Translations under genes and position numbers: made by a program
The notes under the pieces: model-generated
The model's input: the letters and a program-made list of their open reading frames with translations, nothing else
Told to the model about the DNA's origin: nothing
Database searches by the model: none
Shown: positions 33,836 to 41,146 of the stretch, one piece after another
Layout of the letters: every line of letters begins with the position of its first letter
Numbering within the stretch: the stretch's first letter is position 1
NCBI GenBank assembly: GCA_027487575.1
Contig: JAIYDJ010000039.1
Location: 1 to 64,000, forward strand
From: Rhodobacter sp.
Lineage (GTDB): Bacteria > Pseudomonadota > Alphaproteobacteria > Rhodobacterales > Rhodobacteraceae
Direction: 5' to 3'
Length of the DNA stretch: 64,000 nucleotides

Positions 33836-34279
33836 TCATCTACGCTCCACAAAGAAGGCCTTCAGCATCGCCTCGGCCTCTGCCGCGCCGATTCCGTCGT
33901 ACACTTCGGGGACGTGGTGGCATTGCGGATGCGCAAAGACGCGGGCACCCACTGCCACGCCGCCGGATTTCGGGTCCGCCGCCCCGTAGTACAGCCGGTC
34001 CACCCGGGCCGCCGCGATGGCCGCCGCGCACATGGCACAGGGCTCAAGCGTCACGTAAAGGTCTGCCCCCGCCAGCCGTTCCGACCCTGCCTGCCCGCAG
34101 GCCGCGCGGATCACCAGCATTTCGGCATGGGCCGTCGGGTCGCGCCATTCGCGCACCCGGTTGCCGGCCCGCGCCACGACAACCCCGGTCTGCACCAGAA
34201 CCGCGCCGACCGGCACCTCGCCCCGCGCACCCGCCGCCCGCGCCTCGTCCAGCGCCATGTCCATGAACGACCGGAACAC
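33836..34279 (-). CDS. tadA: tRNA-specific adenosine-34 deaminase TadA
   Basis: The 147-residue cytidine-deaminase-fold enzyme converts A34 to inosine in tRNA(Arg-ACG) (family knowledge). Zinc ligands: His51 with Glu53 in HAEMLVIRAA, and Cys81/Cys84 in EPCAMCAAAI. The N-terminus FMDMALDEARAAGARGE fits the family start; a GTG at 34279 is taken as initiation, with ATG 34264 the alternative. Both preserve the fold. It is the only functional tadA in this window; the pilus tadA-type ATPase is listed as cpaF to avoid confusion. Confidence 0.95.
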   Translation of the reverse strand: MFRSFMDMALDEARAAGARGEVPVGAVLVQTGVVVARAGNRVREWRDPTAHAEMLVIRAACGQAGSERLAGADLYVTLEPCAMCAAAIAAARVDRLYYGAADPKSGGVAVGARVFAHPQCHHVPEVYDGIGAAEAEAMLKAFFVERR

Positions 34280-34304
34280 CCTACGTTGCCCTTTCAGCCC
34301 GGCT

Positions 34305-34345
34305 CAAATATCCTGTCGCGGTCCGGGGGTGCAAAATCCCCGGCG
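34305..34345. repeat. Dispersed intergenic element, copy C
   Basis: CAAATATCCTGTCGCGGTCC followed by GGGGGTGCAAAATCCCCGG. The core GTCCGGGGGTG-N-AAA-CCCCGG matches copies D and E closely. It lies between tadA and rluB. Confidence 0.72.
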
Positions 34346-34389
34346 GTCGCCCCCGGTGCGCCCGCAGACAGTAAACGCGAGGAAGCCCG

Positions 34390-35517
34390 ATGACCACCAG
34401 TGAAACCCCGAAGAAACCCGCCGCAAAAGCCCCGCCTGCGGGCGAGCGTATTGCCAAGGTGTTAAGCCGCGCCGGAGTGGCGTCCCGGCGCGAGGCGGAA
34501 CGGATGATCGAACTGGGCGAGGTTGCGGTCAATGGCAAGACCATCGACAGCCCCGCGCTGAACGTCACCGCCGCCGACCGCATCACCGTGCGGGGCGAGC
34601 CCCTGGCCGAGGCGGAACCGGCCCGCCTTTGGCTTTACTACAAACCCGAAGGTCTGGTGACCTCGGCCTCGGATGAAAAGGGTCGCGCCACGGTGTTCGA
34701 CAACCTGCCGCCCGAACTGCCGCGGGTGATGTCGGTCGGGCGGCTCGACCTCAATTCCGAAGGGCTGCTGCTGTTGACCAATGACGGCGAGTTGAAGCGG
34801 CGGCTCGAACTGCCTTCGACCGGCTGGCTGCGCAAATACCGCGTGCGGATCAACGGCAATCCGACGGACGATGCGCTGGAACCCCTGCGCAAGGGCATCA
34901 CGGTGGATGGCGAACGGTTTCAGCCGATGGCGGTCGCGCTGGACCGCATTCAGGGGGCCAATGCCTGGCTGACGGTCGGCCTGCGCGAGGGCAAGAACCG
35001 TGAAATCCGCCGTGCGCTGTCGGCCATCAACCTGACGGTGAACCGGCTGATCCGGGTCAGCTATGGCCCGTTCCGGCTGGGCGATCTGGAACCGGGGCAG
35101 GTCGAAGAGATCAAGACCAAGACGCTGCGCGAACAGTTGGGCGAGGACCCGATGGAAAAACCGGTGGGCACCGCCCTGCGCAAGACCCGCGCGCCGCGTC
35201 CCGGCGCGCCCTCGCCCGCCCCGCGCAGTGGCAAGGGGGAACCCGCCCCGCGCCGCAGTGCGCCACAGGGCACGGTCGACAAACCCGCAGGTGGCAAACC
35301 GGCCGCAAAGCCCGCATCGCCCAAGACAACCGCCGCCAAACCGGCTGCAAAGACCCCGGCACGGCGCAACGCGGCACCGGTTTCGGGCGCTTCTGCTCTC
35401 AAACAGTTGTCGGACACCTTCACCAAGGCAACCACCCCGCGACGGACGCCGGCCCGGCCGAAACCAGCGCCCGGCAGCGACGGGGCCCCGCCACGCAAAC
35501 CCAGACCGCGCGGCTAA
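34390..35517 (+). CDS. rluB: 23S rRNA pseudouridine synthase B (RluB-like)
   Basis: The 375-residue enzyme has an N-terminal S4 RNA-binding domain (ERIAKVLSRAGVASRREAERMIELGEVAVNG, residues about 19-65) and an RsuA-type catalytic domain with VGRLDLNSEGLLLLTND (catalytic Asp120). The catalytic part ends near 255; beyond it lies a roughly 120-residue Ala/Pro/Lys/Arg-rich tail (KPAGGKPAAKPASPK and similar) that is probably disordered and rRNA-binding. Standard RluB is shorter, so the tail is lineage-specific. Expected target is uridine 2605 (E. coli numbering) of 23S rRNA. Related RsuA/RluE enzymes are the alternatives. Confidence 0.9.
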   Translation: MTTSETPKKPAAKAPPAGERIAKVLSRAGVASRREAERMIELGEVAVNGKTIDSPALNVTAADRITVRGEPLAEAEPARLWLYYKPEGLVTSASDEKGRATVFDNLPPELPRVMSVGRLDLNSEGLLLLTNDGELKRRLELPSTGWLRKYRVRINGNPTDDALEPLRKGITVDGERFQPMAVALDRIQGANAWLTVGLREGKNREIRRALSAINLTVNRLIRVSYGPFRLGDLEPGQVEEIKTKTLREQLGEDPMEKPVGTALRKTRAPRPGAPSPAPRSGKGEPAPRRSAPQGTVDKPAGGKPAAKPASPKTTAAKPAAKTPARRNAAPVSGASALKQLSDTFTKATTPRRTPARPKPAPGSDGAPPRKPRPRG

Positions 35518-35625
35518 ACGCACAGCGTCCGCAAGAAACCGGCGGTTTGCCGCCGCCGCCTCTGGCACGGCCCGCAGTCATCACCTATTATCAGTCGGCA
35601 ACGGATGCGGACGCGAGGGCGGCAG

Positions 35626-35709
35626 ATGACGGGCAAGGCACTACAGCGTCTGGCCTTTGCGGGCCTTCTGGCGCTGACGCTTTACGCCGCCATCGGCGGG
35701 AGCGTCTGA
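35626..35709 (+). CDS. Small hydrophobic ORF (27 aa) coupled to xpaC
   Basis: This reading frame, ATG 35626 to TGA 35707-35709, encodes MTGKALQRLAFAGLLALTLY followed by AAIGGSV. It would form one membrane helix with a positive N-terminus. A GAGGGCGGC ribosome-binding site precedes it, and its stop overlaps the xpaC ATG in a TGATG arrangement, so translation is coupled. It is too short for a normal gene scan. Function unknown; candidate small membrane regulator of the XpaC-TelA system. It could instead be a leader whose translation simply serves coupling. Confidence 0.6.
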   Translation: MTGKALQRLAFAGLLALTLYAAIGGSV

Positions 35710-36578
35710 TGGCGCAGCGGTACGGCGGCAAGTACAGCCCCAACGGCGCCGGTCCGGGCAAGGCCGATGCGGCTCCTTTCGTCCGGGAACCGCGCATCCG
35801 GGCCGGATTCGGCTCGTTCATGCTGTTTGTCACGCCCTTCCTGTTCCTGATCCCGGCCTTCTTCAGTTCGACCACGAACCTGTTTGTCGGCCTCGCCGCC
35901 GGGGTGGTTCTGATCCTGTCCGCCTGGCTGACGCGCGAGGGCATCCTTGCGCAGGGGGCCTTCGACGCGCGCCGCATCGCCCGCCGCCCCGCCTTTCCGC
36001 GCAAGATCGCGGGGGCCCTTTTCAATGGCGTCGGGCTTGGCATCGGCACGTCGATGTGGGCCACGGGCTACACCTATCCAGTCCTGTTCGGCGTGGTGGG
36101 GGCTGCGCTGCATCTTGCCTCGTTCGGCCCCGACCCGCTGTCCGACAAGGGGATGGAGGGCGTCGACCAGTTCCAGACCGACCGTGTGGCCCGCGCGATT
36201 GCCGAGGCCGAGGCCCATGTTACGGCGATGAAGGACGCGATCCTGCGCGCAGGCGACCGGCAGCTTGCGGCGCGGGTGGACCGCTTTGCCACCACCGCGC
36301 GCACCATGTTCCGCACCGTCGAAAGCGACCCGCGCGACCTGACGGCGGCGCGAAAGTACCTGTCGGTCTACCTGATGGGCGCCCGCGACGCGACGGTGAA
36401 ATTCGCCGATGTCTACGCCCGCAACCGCAACCCGCAGGCCCGCGCCGATTATGACGCCCTGCTGACCGATCTGGAAACCAATTTTGCCAGCCGTACGCAG
36501 GCTTTGCTGACAGATTCGCATGCCGATCTCGATGTTGAGATCGCCGTGTTACGTGACCGATTGAAGCTGGAAGGGTAG
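35709..36578 (+). CDS. xpaC: XpaC-family membrane protein (5-bromo-4-chloroindolyl phosphate hydrolysis family)
   Basis: A 289-residue protein with a basic N-terminus, four hydrophobic helices (about 32-52, 56-76, 103-123, 125-142) and a long soluble C-terminal helical domain (about 150-289; DRVARAIAEAEAHVTAMKDAI, DARKYLSVYLMGARDATVKFADV). Paired with TelA downstream, as in the Bacillus xpaC-yaaN operon. The name reflects an old enzymatic assay; a real hydrolase activity is doubtful because no catalytic motif is visible. The start ATG 35709 overlaps the stop of a small upstream ORF. Likely a membrane-stress partner of TelA. Confidence 0.82.
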   Translation: MAQRYGGKYSPNGAGPGKADAAPFVREPRIRAGFGSFMLFVTPFLFLIPAFFSSTTNLFVGLAAGVVLILSAWLTREGILAQGAFDARRIARRPAFPRKIAGALFNGVGLGIGTSMWATGYTYPVLFGVVGAALHLASFGPDPLSDKGMEGVDQFQTDRVARAIAEAEAHVTAMKDAILRAGDRQLAARVDRFATTARTMFRTVESDPRDLTAARKYLSVYLMGARDATVKFADVYARNRNPQARADYDALLTDLETNFASRTQALLTDSHADLDVEIAVLRDRLKLEG

Positions 36579-36633
36579 CCCTGCCCGACCCCACCCACGT
36601 CCCCGCGAAGGGGCCCGTACAAGTGAGACAGCA

Positions 36634-37824
36634 ATGACCAATTCCATTCGTGCCCAAGCCGCCACCGCCCTTGCCGACGTCGAGGCGGTCACGGCGACCA
36701 TCCTTCCGGAACCCGGCACCGCCATTGTGGCTCTGGAAGCCGCCCCCGCCCCGGTCGCCGATGACATCCGCAAGCGGATGGCCGAGCTTGACATGACCAA
36801 CACCCAGTCGATCATCTCGTTCGGGTCCGCCGCCCAGGCCGAACTGCAGGTGATCAGCCAGGAAATGCTGTCGGACGTGAAGAACAAGGATGTGGGCCCG
36901 GCGGGCGACAGCCTGCGCCAGATCGTCACCACCATCCGCGGATTTTCGATCACCGAACTGGACGTTCGGCGCGAACGGTCGTGGTGGGAAAAGCTGATCG
37001 GCCGTGCTGCGCCCTTTGCCAACTTCGTCGCGCGGTTCGAAACGGTGCAGGGCCAGATCGACAAGGTCACCGAAAACCTGCTGAAACACGAGCACACGCT
37101 GCTGAAGGACATCAAGTCCCTCGACATGCTCTATGAAAAGACCCTGCGGTTCTATGACGAATTGGCGCTGTACATCTCGGCCGGCGAGGCAAAGCTGAAG
37201 GAAGTCGACAGCGTCGACATCCCGCGCAAGGAAGCCGAAGTCGCCGCCGCGCCCGAGAACGATCAGGTCAAGATCGCCCAGCAACTGCGCGACATGCGCG
37301 CCGCGCGCGACGATCTGGAACGCCGGGTGCATGACCTGAAACTGACGCGTCAGGTCACCATGCAGTCGCTGCCCTCGATCCGTCTGGTGCAGGAAAACGA
37401 CAAGTCGCTGGTCACCAAGATCAACTCCACCCTCGTCAACACCGTGCCGCTGTGGGAAACCCAGTTGGCGCAGGCCGTGACGATCCAGCGCAGCAAGGAA
37501 GCCGCCGAGGCGGTGCGCTCGGCCAACGACCTGACGAACGAGTTGCTGACCGCGAATGCCGAGAACCTGCAACAGGCCAACCGCGTTGTGCGCACCGAGA
37601 TGGAACGCGGCGTGTTCGACATCGAGGCGGTCAAGAAGGCCAACGCCACGCTGATCGCCACCATCAACGAAAGCCTGGCCATCGCGGACGAAGGCAAGGC
37701 CCGCCGGGCGGCCGCCGAATCCGAGTTGACGAAGATGGAACACGAACTGCGCGATACTCTGGCGTCGGCATCGGCCCGCAAGACCGGACTCGGCGCCGCG
37801 ACCGGGGAAGCATTGCAAGGCTGA
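36634..37824 (+). CDS. telA: TelA-family toxic-anion-resistance protein
   Basis: The 396-residue protein shows the TelA (PF05816) pattern: QSIISFGSAAQAELQVISQEML near the start, a long coiled helical region (about 100-250), and LPSIRLVQENDKSLVTKINSTLVNTVPLWETQLAQAV at about 245-285, the most conserved family segment. No signal or membrane helix, so it is soluble, cytoplasmic or peripheral. TelA proteins were first linked to tellurite resistance and are found with XpaC, Ter-type and PspA-type stress modules. Overlap ATGA with the DUF2927 gene shows coupling. Confidence 0.93.
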   Translation: MTNSIRAQAATALADVEAVTATILPEPGTAIVALEAAPAPVADDIRKRMAELDMTNTQSIISFGSAAQAELQVISQEMLSDVKNKDVGPAGDSLRQIVTTIRGFSITELDVRRERSWWEKLIGRAAPFANFVARFETVQGQIDKVTENLLKHEHTLLKDIKSLDMLYEKTLRFYDELALYISAGEAKLKEVDSVDIPRKEAEVAAAPENDQVKIAQQLRDMRAARDDLERRVHDLKLTRQVTMQSLPSIRLVQENDKSLVTKINSTLVNTVPLWETQLAQAVTIQRSKEAAEAVRSANDLTNELLTANAENLQQANRVVRTEMERGVFDIEAVKKANATLIATINESLAIADEGKARRAAAESELTKMEHELRDTLASASARKTGLGAATGEALQG

Positions 37825-38786
37825 TGTCGCGTCACGCTCCCCATCTGCAACGATACACCGTCGCGGTCCTGTTGGTCGCGGCGTTCGGCCTTTTGGGTTG
37901 CGACACCTCTGCCCCCAGCGGCTCTGGCCAGCCGCCGCCCCCCGCCGTGGCGGCTCCCGCGGCTCCGGTGCCGCAAACCGCGCAAAGCGCCGCCGCGCAG
38001 GGTTACTATGCGCAGGTCCAGCAGGCGCTGCTGTCGCAGGGCCTGCTGCGGACGGATGGCGGGGGTGAGGATACGCCCTTTACCGACCGGATGCTGGCCG
38101 AAAACTTTGTGCGCATCGCCCTGTTCGATGAATATGGCCGCGATTCCGGTGGCGCGTCGGTGCAGCGCCAGACCGTCAGCCATCTGCGCCGCTGGGCTGC
38201 CCCGGTGCGTGTCGGCCTGCGTTTCGGGGCCTCGGTCCCCGCCTCGCAACAGGCGACGGACCGCGCCCGCGTGGCGTCCTATCTGGCGCGTCTGCAGGGG
38301 ATCACCGGCCACCCGATCCGGCTGGACGACGGCAACCCGAATTTCTTCGTCCACATCGTCAACGAGGAAGAACGCCAGGCCCTTGGCCCCGCCTTGCGCG
38401 CAGCCTTGCCCGGCGTTGCTGCGGCGGATGTGGCGGGCATGACCAACATGGCGCGGTCCACCTACTGTCTGGTCTATGCGCAGTCCGAAGGGATGAATTC
38501 AACCTATGTCGGCGCCTTCGCCGTCATCCGGGCCGAACACCCCGATCTTCTGCGCCTGTCCTGCCTGCACGAGGAAATCGCCCAAGGGCTGGGCCTGCCC
38601 AACGACAGCCCCGCCGCAAGGCCCTCGATCTTCAACGATGACGAGGAATTTGCCTTGCTCACCCGTCAGGACGAGCTGTTGTTGCGCATGCTTTACGACC
38701 CCGCCCTCCGCCCCGGCATGACCGAGGACGAAGCCCGCCCGATCATCACAACCCTTGCCAGCCGGCTGACCGGTGGCGAAAGCTAG
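37824..38786 (+). CDS. DUF2927 lipoprotein with HEE motif
   Basis: The 320-residue lipoprotein has a signal ending FGLLGC (Cys at about residue 26), a Pro/Ala-rich linker and a DUF2927 domain (about 85-300) ending LLLRMLYDPALRPGMTEDEARPIITTLA. CLHEEIAQGLGLPNDSP contains an H-E-E-x-x-x-G-L-G-L pattern that resembles extended metalloprotease zinc sites, but the third ligand is not certain. The family is common in alphaproteobacteria and unassigned. Starting with ATGA overlap after telA, it ties an outer-envelope component to the XpaC-TelA block. Confidence 0.85.
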   Translation: MSRHAPHLQRYTVAVLLVAAFGLLGCDTSAPSGSGQPPPPAVAAPAAPVPQTAQSAAAQGYYAQVQQALLSQGLLRTDGGGEDTPFTDRMLAENFVRIALFDEYGRDSGGASVQRQTVSHLRRWAAPVRVGLRFGASVPASQQATDRARVASYLARLQGITGHPIRLDDGNPNFFVHIVNEEERQALGPALRAALPGVAAADVAGMTNMARSTYCLVYAQSEGMNSTYVGAFAVIRAEHPDLLRLSCLHEEIAQGLGLPNDSPAARPSIFNDDEEFALLTRQDELLLRMLYDPALRPGMTEDEARPIITTLASRLTGGES

Positions 38787-38816
38787 GCCCGACAGATTCG
38801 GGCAAAGGAGCGCACC

Positions 38817-39917
38817 ATGGTATTCGGCTTTCTCTCCGGCGAATTCGTCGATGTCATCACCTGGCTCGACGACACGCGCGACACGATGGTCTGGCGCTTT
38901 GAACGGCGCGGCAATGCGATCAAGATGGGGGCCAAGCTGACCGTCCGCGAAGGACAGGCGGCGGTCTTCGTGCATGAAGGGGTGATGGCCGACGTGTTCG
39001 GCCCCGGCATGTACGAGCTTGAAACCAACAACATGCCGATCATGACGACGCTGCAGCACTGGGATCACGGGTTTGACAGCCCGTTCAAGTCCGAGATCTA
39101 TTTCGTCAACACCACCCGGTTCAACGACCTTAAATGGGGCACGAAAAACCCGATCATGTGCCGCGACCCCGAATTCGGCCCGGTGCGCATCCGTGCTTTC
39201 GGCACCTATTCGATGCGCGTCGCCGATCCGGCCAAGTTCATGCAGGAAATCGTCGGCACCGACGGCGAATTCACCGCCGACGAGATCAGCCTGCAGATTC
39301 GCAACATCATCGTGCAGGAGTTTTCCGTCACCATCGCCAGATCGGGCATCCCGGTGCTGGACATGGCTGCCAACACGCAGGACCTCGGCCGCCTGATCGC
39401 GACCGCCATCGCACCCAAGATCGCAGACTACGGCCTGTCGATCCCGGAATTCTACATCGAGAACGTCAGCCTGCCCGAAGAAGTCGAAAAGGTGCTCGAC
39501 AAGCGCACGAGCGTGGGCGTCGCGGGCGACCTGAACAAGTACATGCAGTTCAACGCGGCCGAGGCGATGGCCAATCCGCAGTCGGGTGCCGGGGGCGCGA
39601 TGACGGCCGGTATGGGGGCTGCCATGGGCATGAACATGGCCAACCAGATGGCGCAGCCCGGCCCGTGGGGTGCCACCGCCGCCGCACCGCCGCCACCCCC
39701 GCCGCCGCCGCCCGCCGCACGGGCCTGGCATGTGGCCGAAAATGGCGCGACCACGGGTCCGTTCAGCGAGGCCGACCTTGCCAAGATGGCCGCTTCGGGC
39801 AGCCTGACGCGCACCAGCCAGGTCTGGACCGCCGGGCAGGACGGCTGGAAACCCGCCGCCGACACCGAATTGTCCCGGCTTTTCGCCATGGTCCCGCCGC
39901 CGCTGCCGGGCATCTGA
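38817..39917 (+). CDS. SPFH-domain protein with poly-Pro linker and GYF_2 domain
   Basis: The 366-residue protein begins with VDVITWLDDTRDTMVWRFERR and has an SPFH/band-7 domain of the YdjI (virion-core-like) type, containing LTVREGQAAVFVHEGVMADVFGPGMYELET and later QEIVGTDGEFTADEISLQIR and NVSLPEEVEKVLDKRTS. A Met/Gly/Ala-rich linker, a nine-proline run, and a C-terminal GYF_2 (DUF4339) domain (RAWHVAENGATTGPFSEADL through DGWKPAADTELSRLF) follow. It would oligomerise at the membrane; the GYF_2 domain probably binds a peptide partner. It precedes the zinc-ribbon gene by one base. Confidence 0.9.
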   Translation: MVFGFLSGEFVDVITWLDDTRDTMVWRFERRGNAIKMGAKLTVREGQAAVFVHEGVMADVFGPGMYELETNNMPIMTTLQHWDHGFDSPFKSEIYFVNTTRFNDLKWGTKNPIMCRDPEFGPVRIRAFGTYSMRVADPAKFMQEIVGTDGEFTADEISLQIRNIIVQEFSVTIARSGIPVLDMAANTQDLGRLIATAIAPKIADYGLSIPEFYIENVSLPEEVEKVLDKRTSVGVAGDLNKYMQFNAAEAMANPQSGAGGAMTAGMGAAMGMNMANQMAQPGPWGATAAAPPPPPPPPPAARAWHVAENGATTGPFSEADLAKMAASGSLTRTSQVWTAGQDGWKPAADTELSRLFAMVPPPLPGI

Positions 39918-39918
39918 C

Positions 39919-41064
39919 ATGGCCATTGCGCAAGAACACCGCTGGCCTTGCGCACAATGCGGGGCCGCCCTGCGCTTTGCGCCGGGCCAGACCGTGCTGA
40001 CCTGCGAAAACTGCGGCCATGAACAGACGATCGGCGAAGCCCCCGAGGATGTCCGCGTCAAGGCACTGGGCGAGTTGGACCTGCGCCGCGGCCTGCAGGA
40101 CGATCTGCCCGGCACCGCGACGACCGAAGTCAGATCAACCTCCTGCCCGTCCTGTGGTGCCGTGATCGAGTTTCAGGGGGCCAGTCACGCCACCGAATGC
40201 CCGTTCTGCGCCAGTCCGGTCGTTGTCGATACAGGCGCGCATCGGGTCATCAAGCCTCAGGCGCTGATCCCTTTTGCCCTTGCCGAAGGGCAGGCCCGCG
40301 ACCAGTTGACGACATGGCTGGGCCGGTTGTGGTTCGCGCCGTCCCGACTGCTGGAATACACCCGCAAGAACCGCGCGATGACCGGCATCTATGTGCCCTA
40401 CTGGACCTTCGACGCCGCCACCCGCAGCCGCTATCGCGGCCAGCGCGGCGAGCATTACTATGAAACGCGCACCGTGACCGTCACGGTGAACGGCAAGCGC
40501 GAACAGCGGCAGGAACAGGTGCGCAAGACCCGCTGGTATCCGGCCTCGGGCCATGTCGCGCGCAATTTCGATGATGTCGTGGTGATCGCCTCCACCTCGC
40601 TGCCCCCCGCGCTGGCCAACGGCCTTGAACCCTGGAACCTTGCCGCATTGACCGCCTACAGCCCCGATTATCTTGCCGGATTTCAGGCTGAAAGCTACAC
40701 GGTGCCCCTGCGCGACGGGCATCAGGGTGCCCGCATCAAGATGGATCAGGTCATCCACATGGACGTCCGGCGTGACATCGGCGGCGACGAACAGCAGGTC
40801 GACAGCATCAGCACCGACTACGCGCAGGAAACGTTCAAGCATGTCCTGCTGCCGGTCTGGATGGCGGCCTACAAGTACAACGGCAAAAGCTATCGCTTCC
40901 TTGTGAACGGCCAGACCGGCGAAGTGCAGGGCGAACGTCCCTATTCTGCATGGAAGATCGCCTTCGCAGTCGTCCTGGTGATCGTGCTGATTGCGGGGGC
41001 CGTCTACCTGACCGACCCCGAGGCGCTGGGCCTGTCCCATCCCGACTGGCTGAGCGGCTCCTGA
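39919..41064 (+). CDS. Double zinc-ribbon membrane protein (YdjG-like)
   Basis: The 381-residue protein has two zinc ribbons at the N-terminus: CAQC with CENC (residues about 11-33), and CPSC with CPFC (about 75-95), all eight cysteines present. A long beta-rich middle domain follows (TGIYVPYWTFDAATRSRYRGQRG, and GEVQGERPYSAWKIAFAV) and one C-terminal membrane helix (FAVVLVIVLIAGAVYL) before a short tail. It is a relative of Bacillus YdjG, often mis-annotated as a helicase-related protein. Location directly after the SPFH gene supports a complex. In Bacillus, YdjG and YdjI link PspA to the membrane. Confidence 0.83.
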   Translation: MAIAQEHRWPCAQCGAALRFAPGQTVLTCENCGHEQTIGEAPEDVRVKALGELDLRRGLQDDLPGTATTEVRSTSCPSCGAVIEFQGASHATECPFCASPVVVDTGAHRVIKPQALIPFALAEGQARDQLTTWLGRLWFAPSRLLEYTRKNRAMTGIYVPYWTFDAATRSRYRGQRGEHYYETRTVTVTVNGKREQRQEQVRKTRWYPASGHVARNFDDVVVIASTSLPPALANGLEPWNLAALTAYSPDYLAGFQAESYTVPLRDGHQGARIKMDQVIHMDVRRDIGGDEQQVDSISTDYAQETFKHVLLPVWMAAYKYNGKSYRFLVNGQTGEVQGERPYSAWKIAFAVVLVIVLIAGAVYLTDPEALGLSHPDWLSGS

Positions 41065-41088
41065 ACCGGGCGGCGCGCCCGCCTATCT

Positions 41089-41143
41089 CATTTTCTGTCT
41101 ACAAATATCCCACGGGGGTCCGGGGGTGTGAAACCCCCGGCTT
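41089..41143. repeat. Dispersed intergenic element, copy D
   Basis: CATTTTCTGTCTACAAATATCC, split as CATTTTCTGTC and ACAAATATCC, then GGGGGTCCGGGGGTGTG and AAACCCCCGGC. Most complete copy, carrying both the 5' box of A and B and the G-run/C-run hairpin of C and E. It is positioned between two convergent genes. Confidence 0.8.
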
Positions 41144-41146
41144 TCC

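Noticed and set aside
39690-39720. CCG-rich tandem repeat as possible satellite
   Set aside because: It encodes the proline linker of the SPFH protein in frame and is explained by it.
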